Origin: Prevotella herbatica
GTDB lineage: Bacteria; Bacteroidota; Bacteroidia; Bacteroidales; Bacteroidaceae
Direction of reading: 5' to 3'
DNA: 64,000 bases
Assembly (NCBI RefSeq): GCF_017347605.1
Contig: NZ_AP024484.1
Location: 372,001-436,000, forward strand
Below, in pieces: positions 28,725 to 37,692 of this stretch; position 1 is the first letter of the stretch; each line of letters opens with the position of its first letter. The translations under genes and the position numbers were made by a program. The notes below the pieces were generated by a model that worked only from the letters and a program-made list of their open reading frames with translations, ran no database searches and was not told the origin of the DNA.

Positions 28725-29126
28725 ATGACTAAAAGATTCAATGCAATTGTAACAGCTTTGTCTGCTTGTGCAATGATAGCGGTAATGGTAAGTGCCATGC
28801 CTAACGACAACGTTATTTCACGTGAGAATGACACCGTAATTGTAAATACTCAGCAATTAGGTAAGAACATAAAGGGATTCAGAGGTAACACTCCTATTAA
28901 AATTTTCATCCGTAAGAATAAGGTTGTAAAGATTGAGACTATGCCAAATCACGAAACTCCTCAATTCTTTGGCAAAGCAAAGACTTTACTAGATCAGTTT
29001 AATGGTCAGACGGTTTCAAAGGCTGTCAAGATGAATGTTGACGGAGTAAGCGGTGCAACCTATTCTTCGGAAGCACTGAAGAAAAATGTAAAACTAGGTC
29101 TTGAATATTACAAGAAGAATAAATAA
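28725..29126 (+). CDS. Secreted FMN-binding domain protein (NqrC/RnfG-type flavinylation motif)
   Basis: The 133-residue protein has an N-terminal signal sequence (about residues 1-24) and a single FMN-binding domain. The motif DGVSGATYSS (residues 106-115) matches the site at which the ApbE flavin transferase links FMN to a threonine, here T112. Such domains occur in NqrC and RnfG but also as small free periplasmic electron carriers, which fits this short form. The partner enzyme is not encoded nearby. A TACTTTTG element at 28654-28661 is a candidate promoter. The gene stands between the ddh terminator and the large repeat-rich gap. Confidence 0.85.
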   Translation: MTKRFNAIVTALSACAMIAVMVSAMPNDNVISRENDTVIVNTQQLGKNIKGFRGNTPIKIFIRKNKVVKIETMPNHETPQFFGKAKTLLDQFNGQTVSKAVKMNVDGVSGATYSSEALKKNVKLGLEYYKKNK

Positions 29127-29202
29127 CATTTTCGTTGTTTTATCAATATAACTTAAACGTTTTAACGATATAACTTGTAAGAGGACCGATTTCAGCCTCT
29201 AC

Positions 29203-29321
29203 TAGAAAAAGTTTTTTCAATGTCACAAATGTCACTTTGTCACAAATCCTTTGTTTATAAGGGATGAGCGAGTGACATTAAGTGACATTATCTGTCTAAA
29301 AGTGACATTAAACTCTAAATC
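29203..29321 (+). repeat. TGTCAC word element, left copy of a ~119-bp inverted repeat
   Basis: TGTCAC starts at 29221, 29230 and 29238; the reverse word GTGACA starts at 29272, 29282 and 29302. Between the clusters lies CCTTTGTTTATAAGG (29248-29262). A T-run precedes the first word. The whole unit is matched in reverse complement at 29895-30013 with only scattered differences. Confidence 0.8.
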
Positions 29322-29480
29322 GCACCTATTTTTGGCGAATTTTCACCAAAAATGCAATACCATTATTGGTTCTTTTTTATCCAAGACTAGGCATGTACTT
29401 CACTAGATATGTTTATTATGATATAAGCATCATTAAGAATAATTTGTTTACATACACTGAACAATGCTCTTTTTCATGTT

Positions 29481-29588
29481 GGGCAATCCAATTACCCAAC
29501 GTAGGTAATCGAGTTGTTCACGTTAGGTAATCCGATTACCCATCGTGGGTAATCGAATTACACACGTGCTTGGGTAATCGAATTACCC
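29481..29588. promoter_or_regulatory. Array of five GGTAATCGAATTACC-type palindromes
   Basis: Copies lie at 29481-29497, 29504-29519, 29526-29541, 29547-29563 and 29572-29588. The last is a near-perfect 17-bp palindrome (GGGTAATCGAATTACCC). Centres are about 22, 22, 21 and 25 bp apart, close to two helical turns. This looks like a multi-site operator, but no nearby gene obviously uses it. Confidence 0.5.
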
Positions 29589-29762
29589 AATAATTGTGAT
29601 AATTTAGGTAATTATTTATTTACTGAAGTTGTAACCATATCTATAATTCTCAAACTCATTCTCTCACGTGTATCCATTTTATATAACAGATTTACAATCA
29701 ATTATTATCGTTTAAAAAATATATCTTTAAATTTATTGGGATGAATGACAACCAATCCGGTA

Positions 29763-29793
29763 AGATCTGGCAACTTATTTAAGAACACATGTA
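29763..29793 (+). repeat. Left arm of a 31-bp perfect inverted repeat
   Basis: The sequence from AGATCTGGCAAC to ACATGTA is repeated exactly in reverse complement at 30045-30075. Looser similarity extends outward on both sides (about 29748 and 30090). This arm lies inside the TGTCAC inverted pair, and its partner lies outside. Confidence 0.85.
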
Positions 29794-29894
29794 AACCTTT
29801 TTCGACTAAAAACTGTTCCAAGTTATGTTTGAGAAGTATAAAAGGCATATATTACCCAAATCATATTTGTAGAAAAAACGCTAAATATAGGTAT

Positions 29895-30013
29895 GATCTA
29901 GAATTTAATGTCACTTTTCCCCCGATAATGTCACTTAATGTCACTCGCTCATCCCTTATAAACAAAGGGTTTGTGACAAAGTGACATTAGTGACATTGAA
30001 AAAAACTTTTTCT
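29895..30013 (-). repeat. TGTCAC word element, right (inverted) copy
   Basis: This is the reverse complement of 29203-29321. The core here is a perfect CCCTT/AAGGG palindrome arm pair, and the AGAAAAAGTTTTTT end lies at the right. The two copies are about 570 bp apart. Confidence 0.8.
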
Positions 30014-30044
30014 GGTAATGCGTTGCCTTTAACACGAAAATGTG

Positions 30045-30075
30045 TACATGTGTTCTTAAATAAGTTGCCAGATCT
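30045..30075 (-). repeat. Right arm of the 31-bp perfect inverted repeat
   Basis: Exact reverse complement of 29763-29793. It ends about 95 bp before the first BlaI-type operator. Confidence 0.85.
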
Positions 30076-30168
30076 CCCCTAATTAGTTGTCGGTTGATGA
30101 AAATTTTGTCACAAACATTTTTTACTATCCTATCATAAATCTTCTTCTTTTTATAATAGGTATATTTC

Positions 30169-30253
30169 TACGAAACATTCGTAAAATGTTAAAAATACGA
30201 ACATTTACACACTTTAACGCATATACTATTGCTTTTATTACGAAAGTTTCGTA
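30169..30253. promoter_or_regulatory. Operator sites for the BlaI-type repressor
   Basis: Two 15-bp dyads of the form TACGAA-N3-TTCGTA lie at 30169-30183 and 30239-30253, with a degenerate copy (TACGAACATTTA) at 30196-30207. The right dyad sits between the promoter elements (TTG at 30229-30231 and TAGATTTG at 30252-30259), where a bound repressor would block RNA polymerase. The symmetry fits a homodimer. Confidence 0.65.
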
Positions 30254-30259
30254 GATTTG
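30229..30259 (+). promoter_or_regulatory. Promoter of the blaI-M56 operon
   Basis: TTG at 30229-30231 and TAGATTTG at 30252-30259 are 20 bp apart, giving a leader of about 22 nt before the ATG at 30289. Confidence 0.6.
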
Positions 30260-30288
30260 CGTCATTGATAATAAAAACATATAATATA

Positions 30289-30648
30289 ATGGAAAAACTA
30301 ACAAAGCAAGAAGAAGAAGTAATGAGATATGTATGGAAGTTAGGCCGCTGCGCTGTAAAACAAGTAGTGGATGAAATTCCAGAACCCAAACCACCGTACA
30401 CAACTGTGGCTTCTATTGTGAACAACTTGAAAAGAAAGAACTTCGTAAAATCTGAGCGTGATGGTAAAGGATATCTTTACACCCCATCCATTGATGAAGG
30501 CGAATACAAACGCCGATTCATGAATGGTTTTGTACATGACTATTTTAAAAATTCATTTAAAGAAATGGTTTCTTTTTTTGCTAAAGAAGAAAAAATATCA
30601 GAAGATGAACTGAAAGATATTATTAAGGAAATAGAGAAAGGAGAATAG
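30289..30648 (+). CDS. BlaI/MecI-family transcriptional repressor
   Basis: From the ATG at 30289 the protein has 119 residues. An upstream in-frame start at 30229 lies in the promoter and is rejected. It has the BlaI winged-helix pattern: LTKQEEEVMRYVW (residues 4-16), the recognition-helix region PYTTVASIVNNLKRK (about 40-54) and the wing RDGKGYLYTP (about 62-71), then a helical dimerisation tail. BlaI proteins repress their own operon until the partner M56 protease triggers their cleavage. The M56 gene starts 3 bp downstream, and dyad operators overlap the promoter. The inducing signal in Bacteroidetes members of this pair is generally not a beta-lactam and is unknown here. Confidence 0.92.
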   Translation: MEKLTKQEEEVMRYVWKLGRCAVKQVVDEIPEPKPPYTTVASIVNNLKRKNFVKSERDGKGYLYTPSIDEGEYKRRFMNGFVHDYFKNSFKEMVSFFAKEEKISEDELKDIIKEIEKGE

Positions 30649-30651
30649 AAT

Positions 30652-32388
30652 ATGGCTATATACCTATTAAAAGTAAATATCGCTCTGATTCTGTTATATG
30701 GATTCTATCGGCTAATGACAAGCAAAGACACATTCTTTGCATTGCGACGTGCCACTCTGTGGACAATATATCTTATATCATTAACTATTCCATTACTTAA
30801 CATTGAATACTGGATTAAAGACTCCGATACCACAGTTAGTATGGCAAACAGTTATGCCACAAGTATATTACCAACAATGATGACGTATGCCAATGCTCCG
30901 TCAATAACATGGAAAGACATTATACTATATGTTTATATAGCCGTGGTAACGATCATGTTACTAAACTTTATTTTACAACTTGGAACTATCGTATATATGG
31001 CATGCAAACATAAAAAAATAAGCATCAATGGCACAATGCTCCACATACTGAAAAGCAAAGACGGACCATTCTCTTTCTTCAAATGGATATTTGTAAATAC
31101 GGAAGGACTATGTGATGATGAACTTAATGAAATAATAATACATGAACGTACACACGTAAATCAGTGGCACTCTTTTGACAGCATAATGTCGGAACTGTTT
31201 TGCATATTCTGCTGGTTTAATCCTTTTACATGGTTAATGAAACGTGATGTACGTATTAATTTGGAATTTTTAGCCGATGAAAGTGTATTGACTGAAGGCA
31301 ACGCGCGCAAAGCCTATCAGTACCACTTACTAGGTTTGGCATATCATTCGTCAAAAACGAATATTGCCAATAACTTTAATGTTTTACCTCTTAAAAAAAG
31401 AATTAAAATGATGAACAAACGTAGGACTAAGGAAATAGTTAAGACTAAGTATCTGCTTTTTGCGCCACTTGCCGCCGCATTACTTATTGTAAGTAATATC
31501 GACTCTGTTGCTCGTTCTCTAAGTGAGAAAATTCCTGAGATCGCAAAAATATCAAATGTAACAAAAGGATTACTTGAGTCAGGAGTTACCCAAAGCAAGG
31601 CTTCAACTGTAGCAGACTTAGTTAATAACGCTGTTGATAATCAAGCCCAAGATGCAAAGATTATCAATATAAAAGGAACTGTTGTTAATGAAAACGGCAT
31701 TCCAGTACCAGGTGCACTAGTTGTGATAAATGGTACTAAGAAGGGTGTTGTATCTGATGTTAAAGGAAACTTTTCTTTAAATGATGTTTCTGATGACAAA
31801 ACTATCTCAATACAATATGTAGGCTTCGCTGATATGACATTCCATGCAGGAGATGCAATAAACGGAATGAAAATTACTTTAAAGAATGACAACAGTGAAT
31901 CAAACGATGAAGATAAAGTTTACAATGCTGTAGACAAGATGCCTAGTTTTCCAGGTGGCTCTAAGAAGATGTTGGAATACTTTACCAAGAACATAAAGAA
32001 TCAAGAAAATTCCACAAAGTCTGGCCATATTATAGTCGCATTCACAGTTAACAAAGACGGCTCGATTTATGGTGCTCATATTGTACATAGCATAAATCCA
32101 GAATTGGACAACGAGGCTTTGCAAGCTGTGAACAATATGCCAAACTGGGAACCTGGCATTAACAAAGGTAAGGCAGTGAAGACAATGTTTACCATTCCTG
32201 TACCCGTAGGCAAAGTAAGCCCTGTATCATTTCCTGAAAAGAAAAACTGCATATACATAATAGATGGAAAAGAACTACCTGAAGGTGAAGATATTGATGG
32301 AACTTTAAAACCATCTGACATTAAATCTATTACCGTTATGAAGTCTGAAGACGGAAAGGCTAAAGTGTATATAAAGACATTTAAATAA
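30652..32388 (+). CDS. M56 (BlaR1-like) membrane peptidase with CarboxypepD_reg, TonB C-terminal and plug-like segments
   Basis: The 578-residue protein starts with membrane helices (about residues 5-20, 35-50 and 90-115) and a gluzincin site, HERTH (164-168), with E205 (LEFLADE) as likely third zinc ligand. A membrane segment at about 265-282 leads out of the cytoplasm. Residues about 338-405 form a CarboxypepD_reg-like beta domain (GTVVNENGIPVPGALVVI), and about 425-525 a TonB C-terminal-like domain (MPSFPGGSKKML, GHIIVAFTVNKDGS). The last 45 residues resemble the end of a TonB receptor plug (YIIDGKELP, DIKSITVMK). It probably senses an envelope signal and relieves the BlaI-type repressor encoded just upstream. 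Confidence 0.88.
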   Translation: MAIYLLKVNIALILLYGFYRLMTSKDTFFALRRATLWTIYLISLTIPLLNIEYWIKDSDTTVSMANSYATSILPTMMTYANAPSITWKDIILYVYIAVVTIMLLNFILQLGTIVYMACKHKKISINGTMLHILKSKDGPFSFFKWIFVNTEGLCDDELNEIIIHERTHVNQWHSFDSIMSELFCIFCWFNPFTWLMKRDVRINLEFLADESVLTEGNARKAYQYHLLGLAYHSSKTNIANNFNVLPLKKRIKMMNKRRTKEIVKTKYLLFAPLAAALLIVSNIDSVARSLSEKIPEIAKISNVTKGLLESGVTQSKASTVADLVNNAVDNQAQDAKIINIKGTVVNENGIPVPGALVVINGTKKGVVSDVKGNFSLNDVSDDKTISIQYVGFADMTFHAGDAINGMKITLKNDNSESNDEDKVYNAVDKMPSFPGGSKKMLEYFTKNIKNQENSTKSGHIIVAFTVNKDGSIYGAHIVHSINPELDNEALQAVNNMPNWEPGINKGKAVKTMFTIPVPVGKVSPVSFPEKKNCIYIIDGKELPEGEDIDGTLKPSDIKSITVMKSEDGKAKVYIKTFK

Positions 32389-32443
32389 GATATTCCATTT
32401 AAATCTCTTTTGAAAAGAGAAAATTGTATTGTTTAAATAAAGA

Positions 32444-32474
32444 AATGGCAGTGCCTGAGATAGGTACTGCCATT
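32444..32474 (+). terminator. Hairpin after the M56 gene
   Basis: A 13-bp stem with one G-U-compatible mismatch (32444-32456 with 32462-32474) and a 5-nt loop lie 56 bp after the stop. The T-tract behind it is weak. Confidence 0.6.
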
Positions 32475-32494
32475 AACTAAAAATCATTAATTAA

Positions 32495-32526
32495 TTTGTT
32501 TCTTAATCTTTATATTGCTATTTTTG
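32495..32526 (+). promoter_or_regulatory. Promoter of the GNAT gene
   Basis: TTTG at 32495-32498 and TATTTTTG at 32519-32526 are 20 bp apart, 25 bp before the ATG. Confidence 0.6.
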
Positions 32527-32550
32527 TAATATAACGTAAAAAGACTTTAC

Positions 32551-33129
32551 ATGATTAAAATAACAAATGCTGTTAAACAACAAGCTGATAAAATAGCAAG
32601 ATACATAATGTTGGCGATGAACCATGAATGTTGCAAGAACTTTGTAGGTAGCACACATACGCTTGAGGATTTTCACAATATGATGACAAGACTTGTGGCA
32701 AGAGAGGACTCACAATATTCATATAAAAACACATTAGTAGCTTTGGATGAAGATTCAGAAAATGTTATTGGAATATGTGTAAGCTATGATGGAGCAGATC
32801 TACATAGACTGAGAAAGGCTTTTATAGAAGAGGCGATAAAAGAATTCGGTATTGACTATTCTGGAATTGACGACGAAACGGAGAAAGGCGAGCTTTATAT
32901 AGACAGCTTAGCTGTTGACGAAAGATACCGCAATATGGGGATTGCTTCTGCCCTATTGAAAGCTACTTGCGAAAAAGCAGATAGTCTAAAGATCCCATCA
33001 GCAGGATTACTTGTAGATTGTGGTAATCCAAAAGCCGAACTACTATATAGAAAACTCGGCTTTAAATATTTGAATGATACAGCTTGGGGAGGACATAAAA
33101 TGAAACACTTACAAAAAACGAATCACTAA
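32551..33129 (+). CDS. GNAT-family N-acetyltransferase
   Basis: The 192-residue protein has the GNAT acetyl-CoA-binding core in its second half. It shows the beta4 strand LYIDSLAVDERYRNMGIA (about residues 121-138) with the pyrophosphate-binding R-x-x-G/A-like turn, followed by helix 3 (SALLKATCEKA) and the late strand NPKAELLYRKLGF (about 159-171). It should transfer an acetyl group from acetyl-CoA to an amine, but the substrate cannot be read from the sequence. It has its own promoter and no obvious partner. Confidence 0.88.
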   Translation: MIKITNAVKQQADKIARYIMLAMNHECCKNFVGSTHTLEDFHNMMTRLVAREDSQYSYKNTLVALDEDSENVIGICVSYDGADLHRLRKAFIEEAIKEFGIDYSGIDDETEKGELYIDSLAVDERYRNMGIASALLKATCEKADSLKIPSAGLLVDCGNPKAELLYRKLGFKYLNDTAWGGHKMKHLQKTNH

Positions 33130-33312
33130 TAAATAAGAGTCTGATGTTTTTCTGTTTATATTAAGGTGACTACCGAATAGACCATTTTGGTTTTTCACAA
33201 AATACCATTTATATACAATCACTATGTCTATAAGGCTATGTGATTAACGACTGGTACCTAATAAAACTAAAAAATATATAATACTTTTATTGTTTCAAAC
33301 ATTATTTTTAGC

Positions 33313-33341
33313 TATATTTGCAATATAGTTTAATAATTTTG
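33313..33341 (+). promoter_or_regulatory. Two candidate -7 elements before the RagA-like operon
   Basis: TATATTTG at 33313-33320 and TAATTTTG at 33334-33341 both match TAnnTTTG. The second lies only 20 bp before the start codon. Confidence 0.5.
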
Positions 33342-33361
33342 CGCCATTAAAACCACACAAT

Positions 33362-36076
33362 ATGTATAACTGGAAACTCATAATACCCTTGCTGATAATG
33401 CCGAATTTCACCATGCAGGCTCAGGAAAAACACAGTCTTTCTGAAATTGACTCTTTGAAAATAATGCGACTAATACCAGAACGCAAACAGGGATCGGTAG
33501 ATATTGTTACTGAAGACAGAATGAACAAAGGACTTGTTATAAACTCACTCAACGCATTAAGCGGACAAGCTGCAGGTGTGAACGTAACTTCTGGAGAAAA
33601 CAGAATGGCACAGTTGAGTAGTGTGCGAGTAAGAGGTACGACTTCTCTTACAGGTGGAAACGATCCACTTGTTATTATTGATGGCGTTTACAGCGACCTT
33701 TCTACACTTTCATCAATATATCCGGCAGATATAGAGAGCTTTACTATTCTGAAGAATGCCGCAGAAACAGCAAAATATGGTTCTAGAGGTGCATCAGGTG
33801 TTATACAGGTTACGACAAAAAAAGGACATGGAAGTATGTTTCATATTAGTTACGATGGTAATATTGGCTTTGAGTCTAAATACAAGACCATAGACATGTT
33901 GCAACGTAACGGATATATATCAACGGCAAAGACACTCGGACTTGAATACAATGACGGCGGATACAATACTGATTTTCAGGATGCAGTAACAAGAACTGGA
34001 GTTGTACAAAATCATCATATCGCTTTCAGCGGAGGCTCTGAAAGCAGTAACTATCGTGCGTCAATAGGAGTTATGGACCACAAAACGATTGTTAAGGTTA
34101 ATGAATACCAAAACTTCACTGCTAAGTTTGACTTGTCACAAAAGGCATTCGACAATCTTCTTTCTATTGATTTTGGTGTATTTGGAGCTTCACAAAAGAA
34201 CAACTATATATTTGATGAACAAAAACTGTTCTACAGTGCAGCTACACAAAATCCAACATATCCAGAAGGAATGAATGCATCGGGTGGTTGGGATAAAAAC
34301 TCAACGGCTAGTCAGATAAATCCTCCTGGAGCATTACTAAAAGAGAAGAATGATGATAAGAACATTAACTTCAATACTCATTTAGGACTGGACTTTACAC
34401 TAGAAAAAGAACTACATTTAAAACTATTCGGCAGTTATAGCTATAACTCTCTTGAGAATGCAGTGTTCTGCCCTACATGGGTTTGGGCACAGGGGCAGGC
34501 TTACCGTGGAGAACATAAGACAGAAGATATGCTGGGCAATGCAACTCTTGAATGGAAGCACTCATGGGGTATACACGCGATAGAAGCAACGGCAATGACA
34601 GAATATCAAAAGAGCAAACATAGCGGCTTCTGGACTCTTGTAAAAGGTTTCACAACAAATGAATTAGGTTATGATAATCTTGCTGCCGCTTCTACAAGAC
34701 CATACGGAGGTACAGGATCAGACTATACAGAATCGTCACTAGCTTCCGCAATGGGTAGCGTATCTTATACACTTCTGAATAGATACACCGTTGCTGGCAA
34801 CATGAGAGCAGATGGAAGTAGTATGTTTGGAGACAACAACAAATGGGGCATATTTCCATCAATATCAGGAACATGGGACGTTGCTGCCGAACCTTTCTTT
34901 AAAAGTTTACGCAAATTGGTAAACATCTTCAAAATCAGAATAGGATACGGACTTTCTGGAAACCTAGGAGGTATTGATCCATACAACTCAATAAATTTAG
35001 TTCAGCCTACAGGTGTAATATCTTATAACGGTTCACCAACTATAACAATGGGACAATTTCGCAATGCTAATCCTGATTTAAAATGGGAAACACGCAGCAC
35101 ATTCAATATTGGTACGGATATAAGTTTTTGGAAGAACAGAGTGATACTTACAGCAGAATACTATTACAGTAAGACGCGAGACATGCTATACCAATATGAT
35201 GTACCTGTTCCACCATTCACATACAATAAGTTACTTGCCAATCTAGGAGAAATGAGCAACAGTGGTTTTGAATTAGGTTTAGGCATTATTCCGATATCAA
35301 AAAAAGATATAGAACTAAACATTAACATGAACGTAGCTTTCCAAAAGAACAAACTACTTTCATTGTCGGGCAACTATAATGGCACACAACTTTCTGCTTC
35401 ACAGATAACAAGTATAGGTTCACTTAACGGTGCTGGATTCCATGGTGGCAACAACAACATCGTATACCAAATAATAGGTCAGCCACTTGGAGTTTTCTAT
35501 CTGCCCCACTGCACAGGGTTAACAAAAAACAGTGACGGCAGTTACAGTTATGCCATTGCTGACCTTGACCATAATGGCAAGATAAATATTGAAGACGGAG
35601 GCGACAGATATATTGCAGGACAAGCCACACCTAAATGGATACTAGGCTCAAACATCAGTTTCAGATACAAAGAATTTGATGTATCATTGCAGATAAACGG
35701 AGCTTTCGGTCACAAGATATACAACGGAACAAGTCTAACGTATATGAATATGTCTAGCTTTCCCGACTATAATGTAATGGCAAAAGCACCTAAGCAAAAC
35801 ATCAAAGACCAGACTGCAACAGACTATTGGCTGGAAAAAGGAGACTACTTGAACTTTGACTACCTGACAATAGGTTGGAACATACCTGTAAAAAATAAAT
35901 ATATCAGTTCACTACGCCTTTCATGCTCTGTCAATAATTTAGCTACCATAACAGGATACAGTGGACTCACACCAATGATAAACAGTTATGTAGTTGACGG
36001 AACACTAGGCATTGACGACAAACGGTCATACCCACCATACCGTTCATACTCTATAGGAATAAGCATTCAATTCTAG
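33362..36076 (+). CDS. SusC/RagA-family TonB-dependent receptor, short N-terminus
   Basis: The 904-residue outer-membrane receptor has a signal sequence (residues 1-20, ending MQAQ). It enters the plug domain almost at once: VINSLNALSGQAAGVNV (about 59-75), VRVRGTTSLTGGNDPL, IIDGVYSD, and GSRGASGVIQVTTKKG (about 139-154). A beta-barrel ends in SIGISIQF. The ~80-residue CarboxypepD_reg domain that most SusC proteins carry before the plug is missing. It would import oligosaccharides or peptides with the SusD-like lipoprotein encoded 5 bp downstream. No glycosidase or protease is in the cluster, so the ligand is unknown; RagAB of Porphyromonas takes up peptides. Confidence 0.93.
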   Translation: MYNWKLIIPLLIMPNFTMQAQEKHSLSEIDSLKIMRLIPERKQGSVDIVTEDRMNKGLVINSLNALSGQAAGVNVTSGENRMAQLSSVRVRGTTSLTGGNDPLVIIDGVYSDLSTLSSIYPADIESFTILKNAAETAKYGSRGASGVIQVTTKKGHGSMFHISYDGNIGFESKYKTIDMLQRNGYISTAKTLGLEYNDGGYNTDFQDAVTRTGVVQNHHIAFSGGSESSNYRASIGVMDHKTIVKVNEYQNFTAKFDLSQKAFDNLLSIDFGVFGASQKNNYIFDEQKLFYSAATQNPTYPEGMNASGGWDKNSTASQINPPGALLKEKNDDKNINFNTHLGLDFTLEKELHLKLFGSYSYNSLENAVFCPTWVWAQGQAYRGEHKTEDMLGNATLEWKHSWGIHAIEATAMTEYQKSKHSGFWTLVKGFTTNELGYDNLAAASTRPYGGTGSDYTESSLASAMGSVSYTLLNRYTVAGNMRADGSSMFGDNNKWGIFPSISGTWDVAAEPFFKSLRKLVNIFKIRIGYGLSGNLGGIDPYNSINLVQPTGVISYNGSPTITMGQFRNANPDLKWETRSTFNIGTDISFWKNRVILTAEYYYSKTRDMLYQYDVPVPPFTYNKLLANLGEMSNSGFELGLGIIPISKKDIELNINMNVAFQKNKLLSLSGNYNGTQLSASQITSIGSLNGAGFHGGNNNIVYQIIGQPLGVFYLPHCTGLTKNSDGSYSYAIADLDHNGKINIEDGGDRYIAGQATPKWILGSNISFRYKEFDVSLQINGAFGHKIYNGTSLTYMNMSSFPDYNVMAKAPKQNIKDQTATDYWLEKGDYLNFDYLTIGWNIPVKNKYISSLRLSCSVNNLATITGYSGLTPMINSYVVDGTLGIDDKRSYPPYRSYSIGISIQF

Positions 36077-36081
36077 ATCAC

Positions 36082-37692
36082 ATGAAAAAAACATATCATA
36101 TAATAATGACGATTATCGGTATTGCCGGAATGACATTATCGACAACATTTCTATCGTCTTGTCTTGATGAAAGTCCCAAAGACAGACTGCTCGAATACAA
36201 AGCTTACGATTCGTCAACGAATCTATATATAAACTCGGTAGGAAATCTATACAACTATATCGGTGGAAACAGTAACAGTCAAGGTATTCAAGGCACTTAT
36301 CGTGGTGTTTATGACTACAACACATTTACCACTGACGAGGCGATTCTGCCAACAAGAGGAGGAGACTGGTATGATGGAGGTTTCTGGCAAGACCTATATA
36401 TGCACAAATGGACATCCACCGATAAGGCACTACTAGACACATGGAACTATCTTTATAAGGTAGTTGGACTATGCAACCATTCTTTAGCAGAGATTGAGTA
36501 TAACAAAAATCTTCTAAACGACTCTGAATATAATGAATACACTGCTGAAGTAAAAGGCTTACGAGCAATGTTCTACTTCTACATAATGGATATGTTTGGA
36601 AACGTGCCGCTTTCGATGAAAGACGGGGCTACGCTTGATGATATGACACAAGCAACACGTCAGGAAGTAGCAAGTACGATCATATCTCAGCTACAAGAGG
36701 CTGCAACATATCTTCCTGATGAACACAGTAACATTCAAGGAAAGTATTACGGTAAATTCACACGTCCTGTAGCTTATTTCATACTAGCCAAGATGATGCT
36801 TAATAATGAAGTCTATCTTGGTAATGGCGAACATACGTTTAACATTGACGGGAAGCAACTTAACGCATGGGAAGCATGCATATATTATTGCAACATGATT
36901 ACCAAAGAGGGATATTCTCTTGAAAAGAACTATGCCGACAACTTTGCCGTACACAATGAGACTTCAAGTGAGAACATATTCACCATACCTATGGATAAGA
37001 CATTATATAGCAACCAATTCTGGTATCTCTTCCGTAGCAGACACTACAATCATGGAAGTGCGATAGGTATGGATGCAGAAAACGGAAGCTGTGCTACCCT
37101 ATTAACTGTTAAGACGTATGGATATGGTACAGATTCTATTGACAGCAGATATAGTATAAACTTCTACAGTGATACACTAAGAGTAGACGGAAAGATTGTT
37201 TATCTCAACAATGGAGATCCTTTGATTTACAGACCACTTGAAGTTGCACCAGATCTTACTGGAAGTAAATATGAAAAGACAGGTGGAGCAAGAATGTCTA
37301 AATATGAGATAGACCGTACAGCTCATGCTGACGGAAAGCTACAAGATAATGACATTGTGCTATTCAGATATTCTGATGTATTGCTTATGATATCTGAAGC
37401 AAAAGTGCGCAACGGTGAAGACGGCACACAAGAACTCAATATGATACGCAATCGTGTAGGAATGAACGACAGAAAGGCTACATTGCAGAATATCCTTGAT
37501 GAAAGACTACTTGAACTTATGTGGGAAGGATGGCGACGTAATGACATGATTAGGTTTGGAATCTTTCAAAAGGCTTACGACCAACGTAAACAGGTGGATA
37601 ACGAAGATAGTAAATTCACATATCTATTCCCTATTCCACAAGCTGTAATAGACATGAATACAAAATTAAAACAGAACCAAGGATACAAATAA
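36082..37692 (+). CDS. SusD/RagB-family nutrient-binding lipoprotein
   Basis: The 536-residue protein has a lipoprotein signal ending LSSC (C27) and the TPR-like helical framework of SusD proteins. Family features include the pairing segment EVKGLRAMFYFYIMDMFGNVPL (first half at about residues 155-166) and the C-terminal ILDERLLELMWEGWRRNDMIRF region (first half near 473-484). It forms the lid on the RagA-like receptor at the cell surface. It lies 5 bp after the receptor gene and directly abuts the comEC-like gene. Confidence 0.93.
   Translation: MKKTYHIIMTIIGIAGMTLSTTFLSSCLDESPKDRLLEYKAYDSSTNLYINSVGNLYNYIGGNSNSQGIQGTYRGVYDYNTFTTDEAILPTRGGDWYDGGFWQDLYMHKWTSTDKALLDTWNYLYKVVGLCNHSLAEIEYNKNLLNDSEYNEYTAEVKGLRAMFYFYIMDMFGNVPLSMKDGATLDDMTQATRQEVASTIISQLQEAATYLPDEHSNIQGKYYGKFTRPVAYFILAKMMLNNEVYLGNGEHTFNIDGKQLNAWEACIYYCNMITKEGYSLEKNYADNFAVHNETSSENIFTIPMDKTLYSNQFWYLFRSRHYNHGSAIGMDAENGSCATLLTVKTYGYGTDSIDSRYSINFYSDTLRVDGKIVYLNNGDPLIYRPLEVAPDLTGSKYEKTGGARMSKYEIDRTAHADGKLQDNDIVLFRYSDVLLMISEAKVRNGEDGTQELNMIRNRVGMNDRKATLQNILDERLLELMWEGWRRNDMIRFGIFQKAYDQRKQVDNEDSKFTYLFPIPQAVIDMNTKLKQNQGYK

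Larger units (their letters stand above)
29127..30288. other. 1.16-kb non-coding gap with long inverted repeats and operator-like sites
   Basis: No gene is supported here. A 79-codon frame at 29745-29984 overlaps repeat arms and is rejected. The gap holds two inverted copies of the TGTCAC element, a second 31-bp inverted repeat, five GGTAAT-type palindromes and the operators of the BlaI-type gene. Confidence 0.8.

Noticed and set aside
29481..29588. Possible CRISPR array
   Set aside because: Units are 16-17-bp palindromes separated by only 5-8 bp, far too short for spacers, and no cas gene is present.
29745..29984. A 79-codon frame in the repeat-rich gap
   Set aside because: It runs through one arm of the 31-bp inverted repeat and part of the TGTCAC element, and has no promoter or recognisable protein features.
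30229..30288. Longer N-terminus for the BlaI-type repressor
   Set aside because: It overlaps the operator and the -7 element; the family N-terminus starts at the ATG at 30289.
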